From Volutella citrinella (taxonomy: Eukaryota > Ascomycota > Sordariomycetes > Hypocreales > Nectriaceae), in NCBI GenBank assembly GCA_034401135.1, contig JAWZSP010000008.1, forward strand, positions 2,790,001 to 2,854,000: 64,000 bases of DNA, read 5' to 3'. Shown piece after piece: positions 1 through 10,680 of this stretch. The notes under the pieces are model-generated. The model was not told the DNA's origin and made no database searches. It saw only the letters and a list, made by a program, of their open reading frames with translations. The position numbers and the translations under genes were made by a program. The stretch's first letter is position 1. Every line of letters begins with the position of its first letter.

Positions 1-319
1 ACCTTGTAAACCTGACAGGTGTTGACATTTGCCTCCAATGACCGCAAAACCACCGCCTCACCGGCCTGGCTTCTTTCTCTACCACACCCATCCCGACAAC
101 AGCTTCCGCGCCTGATGATCTTGTTGCTACCCGAGCGCCAACCGCCCTGCTCGTCTCATCAGCCATGCCAGTGAAGCGCAGCACCCTCAGCCCGGCGAAA
201 AGCGGCAAACTAAGTGAGTGAGATAATCAGATTTGCGGCGGCATTGACCGAAACAGCGGGCATTGGTCCGTCGAAACGGGAAGAACTTACAGTGGCTATT
301 AGTGCTCTCAATGAACCAA
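1..319. other. gene-free left edge
   Basis: No coding region or RNA gene could be supported here. The last part is probably the 5' flank of the first tRNA gene. Confidence 0.5.
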
Positions 320-416
320 GGCAAGATGGCCGAGCGGTCTAAGGCGCTGTGTTCAGGTTATCATCAAGTAACTTTCGCAGTCCGAAAGGGCGTGGGTTCG
401 AATCCCACTCTTGTCA
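320..416 (+). tRNA. tRNA-Leu(CAG), intron-containing, copy 1
   Basis: A class II tRNA folds by eye. It has a 7-bp acceptor stem, the D-arm segment TGGCCGAGCGGTC, anticodon stem CTGTG paired with CGCAG around loop TTCAGG/T (anticodon CAG, reading CUG leucine codons), a long variable arm (TCCGAAAGGGC) and the T-arm GTGGGTTCGAATCCCAC. An intron of about 18 nt sits one base 3' of the anticodon, the usual position in fungi. This copy differs from the next two in several intron bases. A T-run follows (pol III terminator). Confidence 0.93.
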
Positions 417-492
417 CTTTGCTACTTTTTTACTTCTATTTAAAAATATGTCGACTGAACTCATAGCTGTTAACATGCCGCCCCTGAACCAA

Positions 493-589
493 GGCAAGAT
501 GGCCGAGCGGTCTAAGGCGCTGTGTTCAGGTTATTATCAAGTAGCTCTCGCAGTCCGAAAGGGCGTGGGTTCGAATCCCACTCTTGTCA
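493..589 (+). tRNA. tRNA-Leu(CAG), intron-containing, copy 2
   Basis: Same fold and anticodon as copy 1. The gene, including its intron, looks identical to copy 3. It is followed at once by a T-run (cttatttttt) as pol III terminator. It starts 173 bp after copy 1, and the spacers are partly alike, pointing to tandem duplication. Confidence 0.93.
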
Positions 590-672
590 TCTTATTTTTT
601 GCCGACTCCGAAGTACGGCCTGAACGAACACAGCGGCTGTTAGCATCTCGCCGCTCAACTATCTATTAGTAA

Positions 673-769
673 GGCAAGATGGCCGAGCGGTCTAAGGCGC
701 TGTGTTCAGGTTATTATCAAGTAGCTCTCGCAGTCCGAAAGGGCGTGGGTTCGAATCCCACTCTTGTCA
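673..769 (+). tRNA. tRNA-Leu(CAG), intron-containing, copy 3
   Basis: Same sequence as copy 2 across mature tRNA and intron, starting 180 bp after it. A short T-run (ctttttg) about 10 bp downstream could serve as terminator. Confidence 0.93.
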
Positions 770-1149
770 TCTTATCACTCTTTTTGCCTCGTACGTACGC
801 GTGAAACTATTTTTGCACTATCCCGGACGGGCCGTGCTCCTCGGGAGTTGCGATGCCCATCGCAGTGCTTCGAAAAACGCATCACATCATCCTTGTACAA
901 ACGATCCCGGCAGATGGCCACGCGGGTGGCTAGTGTCCACTTTTTGGCCAGATGCTAACTCCACTTGGATTGGGGCTTCAGGATTTCATACGTCGGACGG
1001 GTTAATTGGTGACCTAGAATCCCCGCAGCAGAAACTCCGCGGCGAAACTCAGACTTGGATTCCCCCATTGCCGAGTACACGACGAGTCGAGAGCAATTGT
1101 CCGAACCACACAGCGGGATCCATCAAGCACTGGCTGGTGGCATCTAATC
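770..1149. other. intergenic, nothing recognised
   Basis: Between the tRNA cluster and the Zn2Cys6 gene. Short open frames exist but none has family features. It presumably holds the promoter of the downstream regulator. Confidence 0.5.
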
Positions 1150-3030
1150 ATGCCTAAGCGGGCATGTGATGCGTGCCGGCAGCGAAAAGTAAAGGTACGC
1201 TGCGGTAATCTGCGAAATCCCGACATGGGCAGTTCTCATCGCTGTGTAGTGTGACCAACACGCGCCAGTATGCAGTCACTGCAGACTTTATGACGTGCCC
1301 TGCACTTATGCAGTGCCCCAGCGCAAGAGAGGCCCGAAGCCGAGATATGCACCGGATCCCAATACTTGGCGGCCTATGGATGTTGACAGCGGCAGCGTGC
1401 CACGCATGTCGGTGACACGGTCCCGAGGAACTCCAGCATCAAATACCGACTCTCCAGGGGACCCCGTGACCCTAGAATCACCGGAGACCCTGGCCAGTAC
1501 ATCCGGGGCTTCGCCGTGCGTCACGTCTCATCCCGAGCAGGCAGCGCTATCACCAACTGTCGTGGGTATTCGTTCTCCAGTCTCCCAGGCCCAGCCCGAG
1601 GCTGTACTGGCTGAACCTGAAGCCGGATTCTCCGCACACAACGCCTTGCTTGCAGAGATCGCTGCCCGAACAAACCGTCCCGCAGAAGATGAAGTGGAGA
1701 GGTGCCTCAATGTATTCATGTATACCACCTTTACCATATTGCCAGTGGCTCACGAGCCAACTTTGCGGCGCCAGGCCACATTGGTCCCGCCTCCGAGAGT
1801 TGACAACCGTAGCGAGCCGGTTACGGCGGCCATGGTTGAAGCAGCGCGAGCATACTGTCTAACGACTGCCATCTGTAGTTGTGTCTCTCAGATGACGCCG
1901 TTAACAACTACCAGCTATGGAAAAGCCCTTGCTGAACACTTTGCCAGGGCCTCAGAGAGTGCCCTAGGCCCGTACATGGTACACGATACCGCGTGGCCTA
2001 ACTCTACCAGTCTATCTATCCGTATCCTCTTGTCCTCATATCACCATCTGAATGGCAATGGCGTTCTGGCTTGGTATTACAAAGACCTAGCGACTGCTCT
2101 AGTGCATCAGATGCGACTCTGGGACGAGGACTCATACAAGGGCCCGGATCCAGTGGAAACAAAACTTCGACGCATTATCTTCTGGCACTGCTACATTTCT
2201 GACAGGTCGGCCGGGCTATTGAACAACCGTCCTCAGCAAATCAACGAATTCTTCCTGCAGCAGCCCATCACCACCTCACAGGACATCGATCCGAACCCTC
2301 CCTTGATTGACCAAGATCAAAACGCCGGCCGGGGGCTGTCCGAGGAATATGTTATGGAAGCTTTCAAGAAAGACTGCGAGGTATGGGATCTTGGATCCGC
2401 CACCCTGGCCGAGTTGCGGCTATTCGTGGCCGCCAACAATCGCATCGGCACTGCCATGAGTGACGCGCAGCAGCGGAGTCTGAGTGAATCGTATATGCGC
2501 TTTGCAAGTGTCAAGGACAACATGCCCCAATGCATATCCTCTCCGCCATCGACTAGTGCCATTGGCCTTGATACTGATAACTATCAAGTAAAGGGACTTT
2601 GGATGCAAAGGGCTAATATTTTCATCACCTACCGGTACCTGCATATGGTCATTCTGTGTCGATTTGCGTCCCTGGGCTACGCGAGGCTTCTCGGGCTGGG
2701 CGACGACTTGACATCTCTTGCCTGGAGGAAAATCGAGATTGCTCATGAGGTCCTGGATGAAGTGAACAGTCTCCCATTCGAGTCTGTACAGCGCAACGGG
2801 GAGCCAGCGGTAGGAGCCTAAATCGCATCAACCTGTCGGAGCACGTCATGCTGATATTTCCACAGGTCGAGAAGCTACGGTTCATCTGCGCTACTTTGCT
2901 CGAAGTCATACAGGGACAGAGCATAGATCTGATCATTGAAAGAGCGAGATCTCACTTCCTGGCTTTACTGGATGTTTTGTCTCGGCTGGACTCGAAGGTG
3001 TCGGAGAGATTGGCTTCATTGCACGCCTAG
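1150..3030 (+). CDS. Zn2Cys6 transcription factor
   Basis: Predicted nuclear DNA-binding regulator of 589 aa. Exons 1150-1194, 1250-2809 and 2866-3030; both introns (55 and 56 nt) have GT..AG ends and keep frame. The first intron splits the zinc cluster: exon 1 gives CDACRQRKVK, and exon 2 begins with the third Cys and supplies CSHC and the last Cys, followed by a basic linker (RKRGPKPR). The middle resembles the fungal-specific regulatory domain. The last exon encodes a helical tail beginning VEKLR. The gene at 33677-35609 has the same architecture, the same kind of linker and an intron at the same tail position, so the two look paralogous. Target genes are unknown. Confidence 0.85.
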
Positions 3031-3174
3031 CTGGCGGCTGATCCTATGAAGAACAAAACTTGGCAGTAGCGAATGACTAAAAACTCGATAACATACAATC
3101 CATACCCTTGCCATAGGCCGGCCCATGACACCCTCCACCCCATCGCCTCACTAGACCTCATCTGATGAACAAAT

Positions 3175-3724
3175 TTAGGGTCTGATAGGGATAACGCAGT
3201 GCCACATGTGCCCAAAGATCCAGCTCGACCATTTGTTGATGTCTCTGCACCTGGTGTCCTTCTTCATGTTGATCGTCAATTTCGCGTACTTGAAGATTGG
3301 GTCACCGCCGCACACGGAATTCTTCTTGAATTCCACAGTCCATGGCAATGGCGACTTGAAGGACACCCAGCCGCCTGACTTGGTCTTCTCAATATCTCCT
3401 CCGGCGCAGCCGAGGCTTCCGCGACCAACATCCTTGTCGTTCTTGTCATGATTGAAGTTGGGTCCCATGATGAGAACGTCGTCCTTGTTCAGTCCTCCCA
3501 ATCGGACAGTGAACTTGTCGCTGCGAAACAGTGTTAGTGGCGGATCTCTTGTTTTGTAAAGTATGGGCAAGAGATAATTACCAAGGATGCGCGTTGTGGT
3601 GAGGGTCTTTCCAGGAGCATCGCTTCTCAATGCCATGGTGCTCGCCAGCGTTGTCGGCTGCGATCGGGTTGGCGAGTGCTCCCGTGGCAAGCAGAGCGGA
3701 AACAAGAGAGGTGCTGAAACGCAT
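3175..3724 (-). CDS. small secreted cysteine-containing protein
   Basis: 162 aa, exons 3582-3724 and 3175-3520 (61-nt intron, phase 2). The N-terminus MRFSTSLVSALLATGALA is a clear signal peptide. A short propeptide follows, ending in a Lys-Arg pair near residue 36 that fits Kex2-type cleavage. The mature part is basic, rich in Lys, Trp and Gly, and has six Cys in all, which would allow three disulfides. I do not recognise the family. Size, signal, pro-site and Cys content fit a secreted effector-like or antimicrobial-like protein; this is inference. A TATA box lies about 140 bp upstream. Confidence 0.75.
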
Positions 3725-4488
3725 TTTGTAAAATAGATGGGATGCAAGATTGATAAAGGGCGTGGATGAAGGAGGCTTCAGAGCTGAGTTCTGGTTGGTG
3801 TTGCTGGGTACTGGGCTGAGATGGTCTGGATGAAGGAGGTGAAGTAGAGGGCTTGAGAGAGGTCATATTTATACGGCGCTCTGGCTACTTCGCCTTTCTC
3901 AATGTCCTACAACTTACCGTATCTTTTCTTAGAATCCAAAGCTCGTGAGACTCGAGTGGGTAGCACCAACATCATTTCAGACCCCAAGACGGAGGAACGA
4001 GTGTGTTGTTCCAGGCATAGCCATCACTCAGCCCATCAGGCTCTGCTTTCTTCACCATGCGCCCCTAATTATGTCATGAGTGGCCCCATAAATTGCGGAT
4101 TTCAGATGCGTTCGGCTCCATCATAACACAGCTACCCCATTTTCCCCACTATTCGCATATCGGTGCTTATGATCCTTCGCTTCCTTTCCGGCCGCAGGAC
4201 AGACGCGGGTAAGGCATCGGATATATTGCATCTGTTTTGTTTCCTACATCTCGACCTATGAGCGAGGCTCTATGGAAGCCCCGCATTCTGTATCCGAGTC
4301 CTACTTCGCTTTGCGATGCAGTCCCAATGCGTCGTTGTTGTTTCGTCCCAAGACATGGTGCCACAGTCCTTAACACCGGGGGGCTGTGAGTGTCTTGGCA
4401 AAGCAAAAAAATGCCTTCAAAGTATCCAGTTGCTAAAAAAAGGGTTCTTGGTGTCTCATTTGTCTAGCGACAGCGGAGGAGACTTTCA
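3725..4488. other. intergenic
   Basis: Holds the promoter of the secreted-protein gene (TATA at 3866-3873) and the 3' flank of the tubulin gene. No further gene is supported. Confidence 0.5.
3866..3873 (-). promoter_or_regulatory. TATA box of the secreted-protein gene
   Basis: TATAAATA on the minus strand about 140 bp upstream of the start at 3724. It is the only good TATA match in this gap. Confidence 0.5.
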
Positions 4489-6175
4489 TTACTCCAAAAC
4501 ATCTGGCTCCTCCATGTCCTGCTCCTCGATTCCTTCCTCATCGTCAATGGTGGCGTCCTGGTATTGCTGATATTCCGTGATGAGATCGTTCATATTCGAC
4601 TCATGCGCCTCGGTGAATTCCATTTCATCCATGCCCTCTCCGGTATACCAGTGGAGAAAGGCCTTTCTGCGAAACATGGCCGTGAACTGCCCCCCAACAC
4701 GCTTGAAAAGCTCTTGCACAACAGTGGAGTTGCCAACAAATGTCGATGACATTTTCAAGCCCTTTGGGGGCACCGAGCAAAGAGCAGTCTGGATATTGTT
4801 CGGAATCCATTCCACAAAATAGGACGAATTTTTGTTCTGAATGTTGAACACTTGCTCTTCAACTTCCTTCATACCAACCTTTCCTCGGCTAAACGAGAGG
4901 CTTAGCATATGCATTGTGATTGATACATATTTGCAGATTTGACTCACAAGATGGCTGAACAAGTTAGGAACCTGCCATTCCGAAAGTCTGAAGCGGACAT
5001 CATGTTTTTAGGGTCGAATAACTGTTGCATGAGTTCCGACGCAGAGGTGGATCTGAATGCCCGTCCAGCAGAAGTCGTTAAGGGGGCAAACCCGACAGTG
5101 AAGAAATGTAAGCGAGGAAAAGGGACCATGTTGACGGCCAGCTTGCGCAGGTCAGAATTGAGCTGACCGGGGAATCGGAGAGATGTCGTAAGTCCGGACA
5201 TGACGGAAGATATCAGGTGGTTTAGGTCGCCATAGGACGGAGAAGCCAAACCGAGGCTCCGTTTGCAGATGTCGTCGAGGGCTTCGTTGTCAATGCAAAA
5301 TGTTTCGTCAGAGTTTTCGATGAGCTGGTGGATGGACAAGGTCGCGTTGTAGGGCTCGACAACGACCTCGGACACCCGAGGTGAGGGTAGGACAGAAAAC
5401 GTCGCCATCATCCGGTCTGGGAACTCCTCGCGTACCTTGGCCATTAGAAGCGTTCCCATGCCAGCTCCAGTTCCCCCGCCAAGAGAGTGCGTGAACTGGA
5501 ATCCTTGCAAACAATCGCAGCCTTCAGCTTCACGTCGAACAACTTCCAGCACCTCCTCAATCAGCTCGGCGCCTTCGGTATAATGGCCCTTTGCCCAGTT
5601 GTTTCCGGCGCCTGCTTGACCAAAAACGAAGTTGCTCGGGTGGAAAAGCTTTCCGATTGGGCCAGAGCGAATCGCATCCATTGTTCCAGGCTCCAAATCA
5701 ACCAGCACTGCGCGGGGAACGTATTTGCGACCGGCCTACAAAGCTGGATTAGTTTGAGTGGTGTTTGATACGAGAACACGGTGCCCGACCTCGTTGAAGT
5801 AAACGCCGAGCCGATCGGATAGCACATCATCGGTGCCGCAAAATCTAGATCTGATTAGGGCCGGAACAACAATGAGCAGGGCACATACACTCCATCGTCG
5901 TCTAACTGGTGCTCGCGTCGGATGGTCTGCCTTGGAGAACGTCAGCCGAGCCTTAAATATCCACATGACGGCCGACGAACCAAAATGCGGAACCGATTTG
6001 ATTGCCCTGTGCATGTTAGCCAGACGTTATACGCGATGGAGTGCTGGCCGACGGACACATTGGCCTGTTTGCAAATGAATCTGGGAGAAAAGGTTAGAGA
6101 CTTCAAACGGATCGTTACGAGCGCGGTTAGGGAGTAAAGGGTCCTCCAGATGGTGCTACTAACAATCTCCCGCAT
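4489..6175 (-). CDS. divergent beta-tubulin paralogue
   Basis: Microtubule subunit that binds GTP. Seven exons (6164-6175, 6057-6080, 5981-6006, 5889-5930, 5790-5844, 4948-5735, 4489-4888) give 448 aa, the family length. Short first exons such as the MREI exon are usual for fungal beta-tubulins. Seen: HLQTGQC, GNQIG, the tubulin signature [35 protein letters not shown] and an acidic tail. Glu198 and Phe200, where substitutions often give benzimidazole resistance, are unchanged. It differs from ordinary fungal beta-tubulin in the segment around residues 25-45, in the M-loop ([14 protein letters not shown]), in Ser at the Cys239 position (TTSLRFPG) and in a shuffled C-terminal tail. It is therefore probably a second, specialised paralogue rather than the main tubulin. 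It is transcribed divergently from the regulator at 6588. Confidence 0.92.
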
Positions 6176-6587
6176 GTTGATGTGTTCTACCCTGTTCAAT
6201 GCTGGACTCGGTGATGACAATGCCGTGGTGTAGTCGGTGATGCTTGAATATGGTCTGCCTGCTGAAATCCTTAAGAGCTTGCAGAATGCCTCCAAAAATT
6301 AAGAAAGAAGACTGATGTTTTCCCTTCCAGTTCTCCTTTATACAAGCAAGTTGCATGGCGCGTCTGTTGCCCCGCCGTGCTCGGCGGAGAGTCTCAAAGT
6401 GGGGTCCGTCAGAATCGACCACCGCGACCGGCGGACGAAGCTCCATCCTCACACTTCTTCCCGAGACCCCTTTCTCGACGCTTTCTCGCCGCGACCGCAT
6501 CCGCCGACCTCGGTGGATTGGATAGAAAGTATCGATACACTGCCTATTGGAGCATCAGCCTCTCCCGCTCGCCAAGCACCGCTATCA
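6176..6587. promoter_or_regulatory. divergent promoter region, tubulin paralogue / Zn2Cys6 gene
   Basis: 412 bp between two outward-facing start codons. It must contain both promoters unless the regulator starts further upstream: its frame stays open to 6315. Confidence 0.5.
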
Positions 6588-8868
6588 ATGGCCAAGAGGA
6601 CCCACGCACCCCCCAACTTGGCCGGCAACTTGCCAGCTGCCAAGCGCCGGGATGTTCGCAAGGGCACCCATAGCTGCTGGGAATGCAAGCGTCGAAAAAT
6701 GCGCTGTGTCTTTAGGCTTGAGTCCGATACGCAGTGCGTCGGCTGCAAGGCCCGCGGCTCAGCCTGCGTCGGCCAGGAGTATTCTGAGGCGACATCACAG
6801 GCCCAGCAACCGAATGAGCTGAGCCAACAGTATTACGCACGGCTCGGCAGGCTAGTCGTCAAGCTAGTAAAAGATGAAACTCTGGGGGAAGTCTCTGATG
6901 GGTTATCCGGGGTAGCTGAACTGCAGACGCATCTTCCACATCATTCTGCACCCTCGAGCAACTCCCTACCTGCTTTCGACGGGAAGCTTACCCAGGTACG
7001 TGCTATTATGCTAATGTTTCCTCTAGGAAGCAGTCTAGCATTATAATAACAGGACACTGACACTACAATCACAGCGTCTGCATCAACGCTCGGCAGAGCT
7101 CACCAATAATACCGCCACAGCAGAGCCAGCCGAGAAGATCCTTCTTGGTGCATCAGATGCGCATCAGGATACAGACTTAGCCGACCCACCTCTTTCCGGG
7201 ATACTGACATCAAACGACCTTAATATCGTCTGTCGGCTGATGCTCAAACGATCAACGTGTTCGATTCAAACACTGGTCCTGCCGCATCGCCGATTTGATG
7301 TTCGGCAACAGACCGACCACGACCTCGTTTCTAGCCCTTATAACCCAGACGCACCGCCAGTAGTTCAAGCTAAGAAACTATTGGTCGTCGCAACCTATGT
7401 CCAGAGCTTTCAGCCCAGAGCTCTGGCAGACTCGGACCAGCTCTCGACAACCCCAAGTGTGCTGGTGCCCCGCCTTGTTGCCGCGTCCCGAAAGTACGCT
7501 GTCTCCAGCGACTGCCCGGCAGCATGTATCGAGGACCTGGAATGCCTCATGTTAGAGGGGCTTCTGCTAGCAAATAACGGCAGATTGAGGCAATGTTGGC
7601 GGATTTGGCGCCGGTTGGTGGCTGACGCTCAGCTCATAGGCATCCATCGTCCTGACCATATCCCCAAGTTTCTCGACCCGGGAAATAAAGTGAATTCCAA
7701 GCTGATCTGGTTTCGGATCTTGTATATTGACCGACTCCTCTGTCTCCTACTTGGTCTCCCGCCGGCGACAGCCCACTCTGAAATCGTGTCCGAGGAAAAA
7801 TTGGTAGCGACGGAAGATTCAGTGGACCAACTCGAGCGGATGCACTGCCACATTGCCTCTAAAATCCTGGAACGCAACTCGATGGGATTCCAGAAGTGGG
7901 ATAATACCGCTTCGACTGCGATTGAGCAACAGGTACAGCGGGCAGCGAATCTGTTGCCAGCGCGGTGGTGGTTGCTGCCCGACTTGTCACAAGTCCTCGA
8001 TGGGGCGCGTCACTTTGCCGAGTCAAGGAGACTCATTAACCAGCTGTTTCATCACTTCTTGATCCTGCAAATGCACCTACCATTCATGCTTCGCCCGTCC
8101 CCGGATCATAAACCAAGCCACCAAAAATTGACCTGCGCAACTTCCAGTCGCGAGATTCTGTTGCGGTACAGGACCTTGCGCAGTGCCGACATTGTCATCT
8201 TCCACGTCGGTGCCATTGACTTCTTCGCATTCATTGCGTCTCTTACCCTGGTGCTGGTGCATATTGATAGCTATAGTTGCGGCGAGCAGGACTATTACAT
8301 TCATCAGAGGCCAACGGACCGTGCGAACACGGAGCAAACGATAGAGTACATGGACGAAGTCAATCGACGCTGCCAAGATATCCTCTCGAGCAGTAGCGCC
8401 GATGTTATTCGGATTTTGCTGGATATTGAAGACAAGGCACATAAAAAATGCTACGGCATGACGGCAGATACCCATATGGCCTCTGGGAACGAACCGACGG
8501 CTGGACATCATCTGCAGCTCAATATCCCAAGCATTGGGACGATACATATTTCAGCCCAAGGAGTGAGAAAGGTTGCATCTGTCGCACAGGGAGATGCAAC
8601 TATCACCTTGTCTGCTCCAGACTTGAACGCAGCAGCGTCCATCAGTACCGAGGATCAGGCGCCTCACATTGGCAACGACATGAATGGCGATCATACAACG
8701 CCCGCCAAGGATCAAAATAGAAGGCCAGACTATGCAGAACCGATTCAAGAAGGTGGAATGTTTGACAATGATGGCATCTTTCAAGGTGTCGACATAGCAT
8801 ATTTTGACCAGCTCTTTAGGGACATTGCGGCGCCTGATAGTTCAGCATCTGGTGGATTTGGCGCCTGA
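6588..8868 (+). CDS. Zn2Cys6 transcription factor
   Basis: 733 aa in two exons (6588-6995, 7075-8868; 79-nt intron, phase 0). Near residue 28 the zinc cluster reads CWECKRRKMRC, then CVGCKARGSAC, preceded by a basic stretch. A long helical middle region (from about residue 190) resembles the fungal-specific regulatory domain, and the C-terminus is acidic with a short hydrophobic patch (IAYFDQLF) that could activate transcription. The start is the first Met shortly before the cluster; the frame is open upstream to 6315, so a longer N-terminus is possible. It is divergent to the beta-tubulin paralogue and could regulate it, but no operator was identified. Confidence 0.85.
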
Positions 8869-9235
8869 AGATAATACACGTGTAACAACTGTTTCAACAA
8901 GCTACCAAATGAATCAATGCGGTGAGAGACTTTAGAATAGCAGCCCGATAAACATATGTGACGAGCCCAACACATTCAAACATAGTCTGTATGACGGTTT
9001 AGACTGAGTCAATATTTATACGAATACATAAAATGAATGTAATATAGAAACTAGTCCACATAGTCAATGACAAACTCTCTTTTTCTACTGTGCCTCCCCC
9101 AGTCACAGCTCAATATATGCAACACCAATGTCCATTTGAATAGGACGCAAAACACTCCTTCAGCACTTCCGCTTCGCCAACAAGGGTCGGCATGCAAAAC
9201 GTCGACTTCCTTGATGTGAGCAACAGCAAGAAAGC
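8869..9235. other. intergenic, AT-rich
   Basis: 3' flank of the Zn2Cys6 gene up to the hydrolase relic. Nothing else is recognised. Confidence 0.5.
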
Positions 9236-9545
9236 CTAGTATCGCCCACGGATCTTGTGTCTCATGGTGACATTGGCAAACACATCATCCAGCTACCCCA
9301 TAACTTCCATGGCCTGCTGAGACTCAGCTCCAAGTGCGACATGCTCCCCCGCACCAAGCTCGGTTTTAAGTAGGACATAGTTGCTGTTACCTCCTAAAGC
9401 CCGGCTCATCTCCTCTGGCTGGCCCGGGGCCATGAAATCGTCCTCGCCAGAGACCACAAGAACCGGGCTGGAGATGTTTCGCAGCATCTCATTGCTGATG
9501 TCGAAGTCGCCAACACGCTTGAACCAGTCATAGGGATCCGATGGC
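9236..9545 (-). pseudogene. alpha/beta-hydrolase C-terminal fragment, disrupted
   Basis: The minus strand encodes a fragment containing SSPVLVVSGEDDFMAPGQ, the usual late beta-strand with the acid residue, and then GEHVALG with the catalytic-His region of alpha/beta-hydrolase esterases. The frame meets a TAG at 9293-9295 where a Trp (TGG) would fit, and similar-looking sequence (LDDVFANVT) continues in the same frame to a second stop at 9236-9238. The N-terminal half, including the nucleophile elbow, is missing, and the fragment abuts an unrelated MRS2 relic. It is non-functional as read. Confidence 0.65.
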
Positions 9546-9549
9546 GGTC

Positions 9550-9870
9550 CTGGGCCTTTTCTGTAAGGTACATGGCAGCCAAGTCCTCGTCTGTGTCCAG
9601 AAGCTCGGCGAGTGCGTCCCGGACCAATCTGCCTCTTTGCTCAAACGTGCTAACTCGTTTTGTCAGAGCGAGAAGAGCACGAAGCTTGTCTCGGTCAATA
9701 GTGTCCTCCAATTGGCTCAAGATCTTCTTGACGGGACACCTGACCGTTTCCAATTCTGCCTCAAGCTCGCAAGTCACCGACGTTAAGACAGCTTCCAGAG
9801 CTCGAAACTCGAACGGAAGACTATCAGGAGGCTCCTTCTGCTTCAGTCTCTCTCGCAAGTCGGATAGAAA
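9550..9870 (-). pseudogene. MRS2/LPE10-type magnesium channel fragment
   Basis: The minus strand reads DLRERLKQKEPPDSLPFEFR, RALEAVL, DRDKLRALLAL and TFEQRGRLVRDALAELLDTD, typical of the matrix domain of mitochondrial inner-membrane MRS2 channels. Only about 105 residues remain. The start, the two membrane helices and the Gly-Met-Asn filter are absent. At its 3' end the frame runs into the hydrolase relic. It is probably a rearranged gene piece rather than an exon of a working gene, since no matching parts lie nearby. Confidence 0.65.
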
Positions 9871-10100
9871 AGTGAACTGCGAAAAGGTCCAGATATTCGG
9901 GAGCGGCACATTCACACAGGGGCCGAATATCCACACGGTGCCGCCTGGAGACTCCGGTCGGCCCGAACCATCGCCCCCGGGTCACACCCACGTTCCCGCA
10001 TCCTTCTGTCTTCATGTCAAGTGCTTCATATTTCTAGTCGCAACCTGAAGGTATGATCAATACTCTAACTCGATGAACTAGTCGCCCACAGACGAAGATA

Positions 10101-10144
10101 AAGGGCTACGGTCCACGGACTGAAGCTCATAGCCCGTAGCCCTT
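10101..10144. repeat. perfect 11-bp inverted repeat
   Basis: AAGGGCTACGG at 10101-10111 is mirrored by CCGTAGCCCTT at 10134-10144, with a 22-nt loop. It could be a hairpin or a small-element remnant. Confidence 0.6.
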
Positions 10145-10457
10145 GTATCGGTCCAAGGCAAACACGTATATAGACCGCTAGGGAGTGCACATCCAGGATG
10201 AACAGCTCTCTACCTAACTATTAACAAAACGTAGTTACCTTGATCATCGATTGACTACTACGAGATTTGACGATAGACAAGACAGTTCAAGGTAAACGCC
10301 CAAATCGCTCTGATGATATTAAGCCTTAGTAGAACAAAATTTAATGATAGACAAACGTTTCTTCTACTCTACCACCCTAGTCATAGTTTAGTTTGTGGTG
10401 GTGCCCCGCAACCTACAGTTTCAAGCCTGTGTTTCTTCCTCGCCCCGTCTCGGCGTG

Positions 10458-10472
10458 CGGGGAATAGCGGCA
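10458..10472 (+). promoter_or_regulatory. CGG-N7-CGG motif, copy 1
   Basis: CGGGGAATAGCGGCA, about 210 bp before the lyase start codon. Two CGG triplets in direct orientation are the kind of half-sites Zn2Cys6 dimers bind. It nearly matches the copies at 10514, 15164 and 15208. Confidence 0.4.
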
Positions 10473-10513
10473 CTCGGGAGATTCCTAACCCTGCGACCTG
10501 AGGGCGCTAGTGG

Positions 10514-10528
10514 CGGGGAGTGTCGGCA
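10514..10528 (+). promoter_or_regulatory. CGG-N7-CGG motif, copy 2
   Basis: CGGGGAGTGTCGGCA, 56 bp after copy 1 and about 150 bp before the lyase start. Confidence 0.4.
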
Positions 10529-10680
10529 AACAAGCATCACTGCCTCATTGGGCCGTTGACCACCCATCCCAGGTCGCCAGGAATACATATCGTATAGAAA
10601 CCCCCCCCAGCGAACAGCATCAAGAGCTCCCGGCTGGTACTTGCTTGTCACGACGGGTTCGAGAGATACACATCGTCAAA

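Larger units (their letters stand above)
9871..10680. other. intergenic with short inverted repeats and CGG motifs
   Basis: No gene is supported. It contains the inverted repeat at 10101-10144, an imperfect one (GTTACCTTGA at 10234, TCAAGGTAAAC at 10287) and two CGG-type motifs (10458, 10514) listed separately. Confidence 0.55.
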
